NCBI GenBank assembly: GCA_026224775.1
Contig: JAMFRP010000007.1
Coordinates: 62,001-126,000 of the forward strand
Length of the DNA: 64,000 nt
Origin: Bacteroidota bacterium
GTDB lineage: Bacteria; Bacteroidota; Bacteroidia; Sphingobacteriales; Sphingobacteriaceae
Direction: 5' to 3'
Part shown: positions 61,138 through 64,000 of the stretch, one piece after another
Position numbering within the stretch: the stretch's first letter is position 1
How the letters are laid out: every line of letters begins with the position of its first letter
Notes under the pieces: generated by a model
What the model was told of the DNA's origin: nothing
The model's database searches: none
Seen by the model: the letters and a program-made list of their open reading frames with translations, nothing else
Position numbers and translations under genes: made by a program

Positions 61138-63189
61138 CTACCGATCAAAAGGAATCCACGTTTCCATATCTGCATGTCCGCGGTTATCCCAGGCATAATA
61201 GGGTATCAAACGGATGCTATGTGTAGTGTTTAGATTGTTTAAGGAAACTTCTTTATATAGTTTATTCTTCCAGTTATTTTCATTTCTGACTTCGGCTATA
61301 CCAGTTAAACTCATAATATCGCTATTGGCAATTTTAATGAGTTGGGGTTGGAGGTTAGCTTTATAATTAAGTGCAATATCAACCACTTTTTCTCCTTTGG
61401 GCAGATCTTTTGATTCCAGGCAATAAACAATCGGGCCGCGTTTTACGGCTACCTGGTTGCGGGCTTCTTCAACCAAAGGGTTGGCTTCCATAAATTTAAC
61501 CGGCATAGGTAGTTGTAGTTCGACTTGATCACCGGCTTTCCATTTACGGGCTATTTCGGCGTATTCACCAGGGGGTAAGCTGATATTAGTGGACTTGCCA
61601 TTAACCATCAACACAGCATTTTTACACCATCCGGGGATGCGAAGAAAAATAGAAAAGTTCTTTCCGGATGTTTCGTCAAACCGGATATTGATATTACCAT
61701 TCCATGGATAAGCCGTGGTTTGCGTTAGTTTTATAGCCGAACCATCTTTTAGTTTGGTGGATAATTTATTGCCACCATATAAATTAAACCAAAGTCCTTT
61801 ATCGGAAATATTGTAGGCATAGTTACTCACCTCAGCAATCGTGCGGACAACATTCGGCGGGCAACAATCAGAATAAGCGATATAACCTACCCGATCCCTC
61901 GACCAACGGTCTCTGAAAGGAAGGTCATCATTAACGCTCAATGGATTGGTGTAAAAGAAGCTTTTACCATCTAAACTAATACCTGATAACATGCCGTTAT
62001 ATAAAGTAAGCTCCATAACATCGGCGTACTTTGCATCACCTGTTAGTTGCAGCATGCGCCAGTTCCATAAAACATTGCCTACGCTTGCACAGGTTTCGTT
62101 ATGGGCGGTAAGGCTAGGTAATTGATAATCGCGCCCGTAAGCCTGGTGAACCTCCTGAACGTCCTTCAATAAATACGAAGTACCATCGGGCGACACACCG
62201 TCATACAAGGCACCGCAACCACCTGTAATATACATTTTGCGGTTAACCACATCATTCCAAACCAGGTTAAGGGTATGCATTAACGTAGTGTCGCCTGTTT
62301 CGGCGTAAACATCCGCCGCGCCAGCGTATAGGTAATTGGCTCGTACTGCATGACCTGTTGCCTGGGTTTGTTCTCTAAATGGTATACGATCCTGGTTATC
62401 ATCCGTACCGTCCTTCATCAATCCTCTAATATCAATCAGGTTTTTAGCTAGCTCCAGGTATTTAGGGTCGTGTGTGGTACGATACATCTCAACCACACCC
62501 ATATAATGCGATGGGCATATGGCATTCCGAGCTAATTCAGGCGATGCCGTTTTATAGAACCTGTACAGGTAATCAGTTGCCTTAATGGCTACATTTAGAA
62601 AGTTCCGTTTACCTGTTACTCTATAATGAATACAGGCGGCAGTCATTAAATGACCAAGGTTGTAAGTTTCAAAATTCAGCCTATCTTCAAAGGCTTTTGC
62701 ATTTTTGGGATTGTTTCGCTCTTCAATTAATGTTGGGGTATGGATGTAACCATCAGCACGTTGAGCTTTCGCTATCAGCGCAATGGTATTATCCATCAAT
62801 TGATCTAATTTAGGATCATGGGTAGTGGCATACATGCTGGCTACAGCCTCAAATAATTTATAAAAATCTCCATCCTGAAATGGAGGTCCAACATGCGAAC
62901 CTGTATCCAGTCCAGCAGCAATTTCAAAGTTTTGAATAGCGTGGCCCATTTTAGGGTCACTGTATATTTTCCATAAGTTAGGGATCATCGTTTCCCGGCA
63001 TACTTTAAAACGATCAGCCCAAAAACCGGTTGTCCATGTTACATCGCCCATGTTAACGCTGCTTAGTTTAGCGTAGGGACTCGCCGAGGTATTTACTAAG
63101 GCTTTATCCTGTGCATATAAAAAACTTGCGCATAATGTTAATCCCATCAACATCACAATCCCTTTCAGCATATTTTTCATCATCAACAA
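61138..63189 (-). CDS. GH127 beta-L-arabinofuranosidase family protein
   Basis: A 683-residue protein with a signal peptide (ending FLYAQ). The (alpha/alpha)6 barrel has the zinc-cysteine active site: E365 and C367 in AHNETCASVGNVLW and C442-C443 in SDCCPPNVVR, where the second Cys of the pair or its neighbour acts as nucleophile. It should remove beta-L-arabinofuranose from rhamnogalacturonan side chains or arabinose-rich glycoproteins. The start at 63189 has further Met codons at 63183 and 63180. It lies 4 bp after the GH106 gene on the same strand. Confidence 0.93.
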   Translation of the reverse strand: MLMMKNMLKGIVMLMGLTLCASFLYAQDKALVNTSASPYAKLSSVNMGDVTWTTGFWADRFKVCRETMIPNLWKIYSDPKMGHAIQNFEIAAGLDTGSHVGPPFQDGDFYKLFEAVASMYATTHDPKLDQLMDNTIALIAKAQRADGYIHTPTLIEERNNPKNAKAFEDRLNFETYNLGHLMTAACIHYRVTGKRNFLNVAIKATDYLYRFYKTASPELARNAICPSHYMGVVEMYRTTHDPKYLELAKNLIDIRGLMKDGTDDNQDRIPFREQTQATGHAVRANYLYAGAADVYAETGDTTLMHTLNLVWNDVVNRKMYITGGCGALYDGVSPDGTSYLLKDVQEVHQAYGRDYQLPSLTAHNETCASVGNVLWNWRMLQLTGDAKYADVMELTLYNGMLSGISLDGKSFFYTNPLSVNDDLPFRDRWSRDRVGYIAYSDCCPPNVVRTIAEVSNYAYNISDKGLWFNLYGGNKLSTKLKDGSAIKLTQTTAYPWNGNINIRFDETSGKNFSIFLRIPGWCKNAVLMVNGKSTNISLPPGEYAEIARKWKAGDQVELQLPMPVKFMEANPLVEEARNQVAVKRGPIVYCLESKDLPKGEKVVDIALNYKANLQPQLIKIANSDIMSLTGIAEVRNENNWKNKLYKEVSLNNLNTTHSIRLIPYYAWDNRGHADMETWIPFDR

Positions 63190-63193
63190 TTCA

Positions 63194-64000
63194 TTAATAT
63201 TCTAATTTCACAATCCTTACAGGCCCCATTAAGCCTGCTGGTAGCAACGGTTTATCATCCAGCCTGTAAACGGCATTTGTCCAGGTTACTCGTTTATTTT
63301 CAGGTAAAGCATGGTCGCCGATTAAACGATTTGCCCAGGTGTTGCTTACTTCAATCCTGATTTTGTTATTGCCTTTTTTCAAGGCTTTACTAATATCAAC
63401 ACGATATGGATAAGTCCAGGCTGTACCGCAATGTATACCGTTAACATATACGTCTGCAAGGTTATCTACCCTACCCAAGTCGAGCCATAAGTTGTTATTT
63501 TTATCACTTTGCCAATTAAAATCCTTAGTATAAGCAGCGGTGCCGGAGTAATACTTTATAGCGTCATTTGCGTTGTGGCTCCAATCGGTTAGTCCGTTAA
63601 ACGTTACAGGTTTTTCAGGGCCACCAAATGATTTATCAAATTGGACTTGCCAATTCCCCTTAAGTGTTTGCGCGACCTTGATCGATGGAATATTTGATTC
63701 CTTTTTCGCTACAGTAGTTGCAATAGGCTGCTTCAAAACAATAAATACAGAGCCGCTGGCATCTAAACTTATTGTTAATACCGTTCTGCCTTTTTCAATT
63801 TTCCAATCTCCGGCATTTCTTATGTCACCTGTTAGCGGATCCCATAATTCAGGTATTTTGCCAGAGGTTCTTAATGATAAGGTTATGGTGCGTTGATGAT
63901 TATCCTGATTAGAGATAAAATAGGTATCGAAGCCTGCTCCTGCTCTGTGATTCCAGGCAATACTATTAGCAAAATTGCCGATTGAATCAGTCATAATAAC
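63194..64000 (-). CDS. GH106-like alpha-L-rhamnosidase, C-terminal part
   Basis: The frame is open to the window edge, so the N-terminal catalytic part lies outside. The visible 269 residues begin in the end of the catalytic domain (DTYFISNQDNHQRTITLSLR, PELWDPLTGDIR), which is typical of GH106. A galactose-binding beta-sandwich follows (LKGNWQVQFDKSFGGPEKP, YSGTAAYTKDFNW, WLDLGRVDNLADVYVNGIHC, GNNKIRIEVSNTWANRLIGD). GH106 enzymes remove L-rhamnose from rhamnogalacturonan I and II. It is followed 4 bp later by GH127, forming a side-chain operon. Confidence 0.85.
   Translation of the reverse strand, partial: VIMTDSIGNFANSIAWNHRAGAGFDTYFISNQDNHQRTITLSLRTSGKIPELWDPLTGDIRNAGDWKIEKGRTVLTISLDASGSVFIVLKQPIATTVAKKESNIPSIKVAQTLKGNWQVQFDKSFGGPEKPVTFNGLTDWSHNANDAIKYYSGTAAYTKDFNWQSDKNNNLWLDLGRVDNLADVYVNGIHCGTAWTYPYRVDISKALKKGNNKIRIEVSNTWANRLIGDHALPENKRVTWTNAVYRLDDKPLLPAGLMGPVRIVKLEY

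Noticed and set aside
1..64000. CRISPR arrays, tRNA/rRNA genes, insertion sequences, phage islands
   Set aside because: No spaced direct repeats, cloverleaf, transposase, integrase or phage structural genes were recognised on either strand; the octamer repeats are tandem without spacers.

Overview
The window looks like chromosomal DNA of a Bacteroidetes species, most likely in the family Sphingobacteriaceae (Mucilaginibacter/Pedobacter-like). The reasons are the AT-rich coding style, many Sec signal peptides ending in AQ, lipoproteins, GH92/GH20/GH127/GH106 enzymes, DUF4369-TlpA thioredoxins, a ribosomal protein THX, a Nudix-type AraR, and promoters with the Bacteroidetes -7 box TAnnTTTG and -33 box TTTG in place of Shine-Dalgarno-rich sigma70 promoters. 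No tRNA, rRNA, CRISPR array, insertion sequence or phage gene was recognised.

Bases 1-34850 are mostly housekeeping and mixed genes: an SDR fragment and a GT2 glycosyltransferase, recR, a LOG-family phosphoribohydrolase, an odd duplicated secreted protein, an acyl-CoA carboxylase beta subunit, trxB, the small ribosomal protein gene thx, a GH20 hexosaminidase, gatB, a TlpA-like lipoprotein and an OmpR-type response regulator. Then come DUF2252, a CDF metal transporter and a GH92 mannosidase. An omega-amidase/methionine aminotransferase pair follows, then a three-gene ABC importer, a TPR protein, an AraC regulator with DUF983, PBP1A, a fasciclin protein, a zinc-less MsrB, a GIY-YIG protein, an XRE-S24 repressor, a Spy-like protein, bioF-bioD, a 3-hydroxyacyl-CoA dehydrogenase and a small WG-rich lipoprotein.

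Bases 35000-64000 form a pectin/arabinose catabolic region. One part is the L-arabinose block: Nudix-type araR facing the araB-araD-araA-SSS symporter operon. The other is a galacturonate/pectin block: a YhcH-like protein with kdgF; kdgK-kdgA with an ExuT-like MFS transporter; kduI; a LacI regulator; uxaC; then a long operon of GH28 polygalacturonase, CE8 pectin methylesterase, uxaB, uxaA, a GH105-DUF4350 fusion and a DUF5703 protein. A convergent GH127 beta-L-arabinofuranosidase and the end of a GH106 alpha-L-rhamnosidase close the window. Together they can de-esterify and cut pectin, trim arabinose and rhamnose side chains, take both saturated galacturonate (UxaC-UxaB-UxaA) and unsaturated galacturonate (KdgF-KduI, with KduD not seen here) to 2-keto-3-deoxygluconate, and finish with KdgK and KdgA. 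No SusC/SusD pair lies within the window.

The most striking regulatory observation is a set of five 18-bp palindromes, consensus about TACTCMAACGTTTGMGTA. They lie upstream of the YhcH/kdgF, kdgK, kduI, uxaC and GH28 transcription units. In each case the palindrome begins 59 or 60 bp before a TAnnTTTG-like -7 box, so its centre is near -65. This fixed geometry suggests that the LacI-family protein encoded in the cluster works as an activator from an upstream site, not as a classical promoter-blocking repressor. A second unexplained element is an 8-bp tandem repeat (about TAGTGAAT) found in three intergenic regions, twice arranged as long hairpins.
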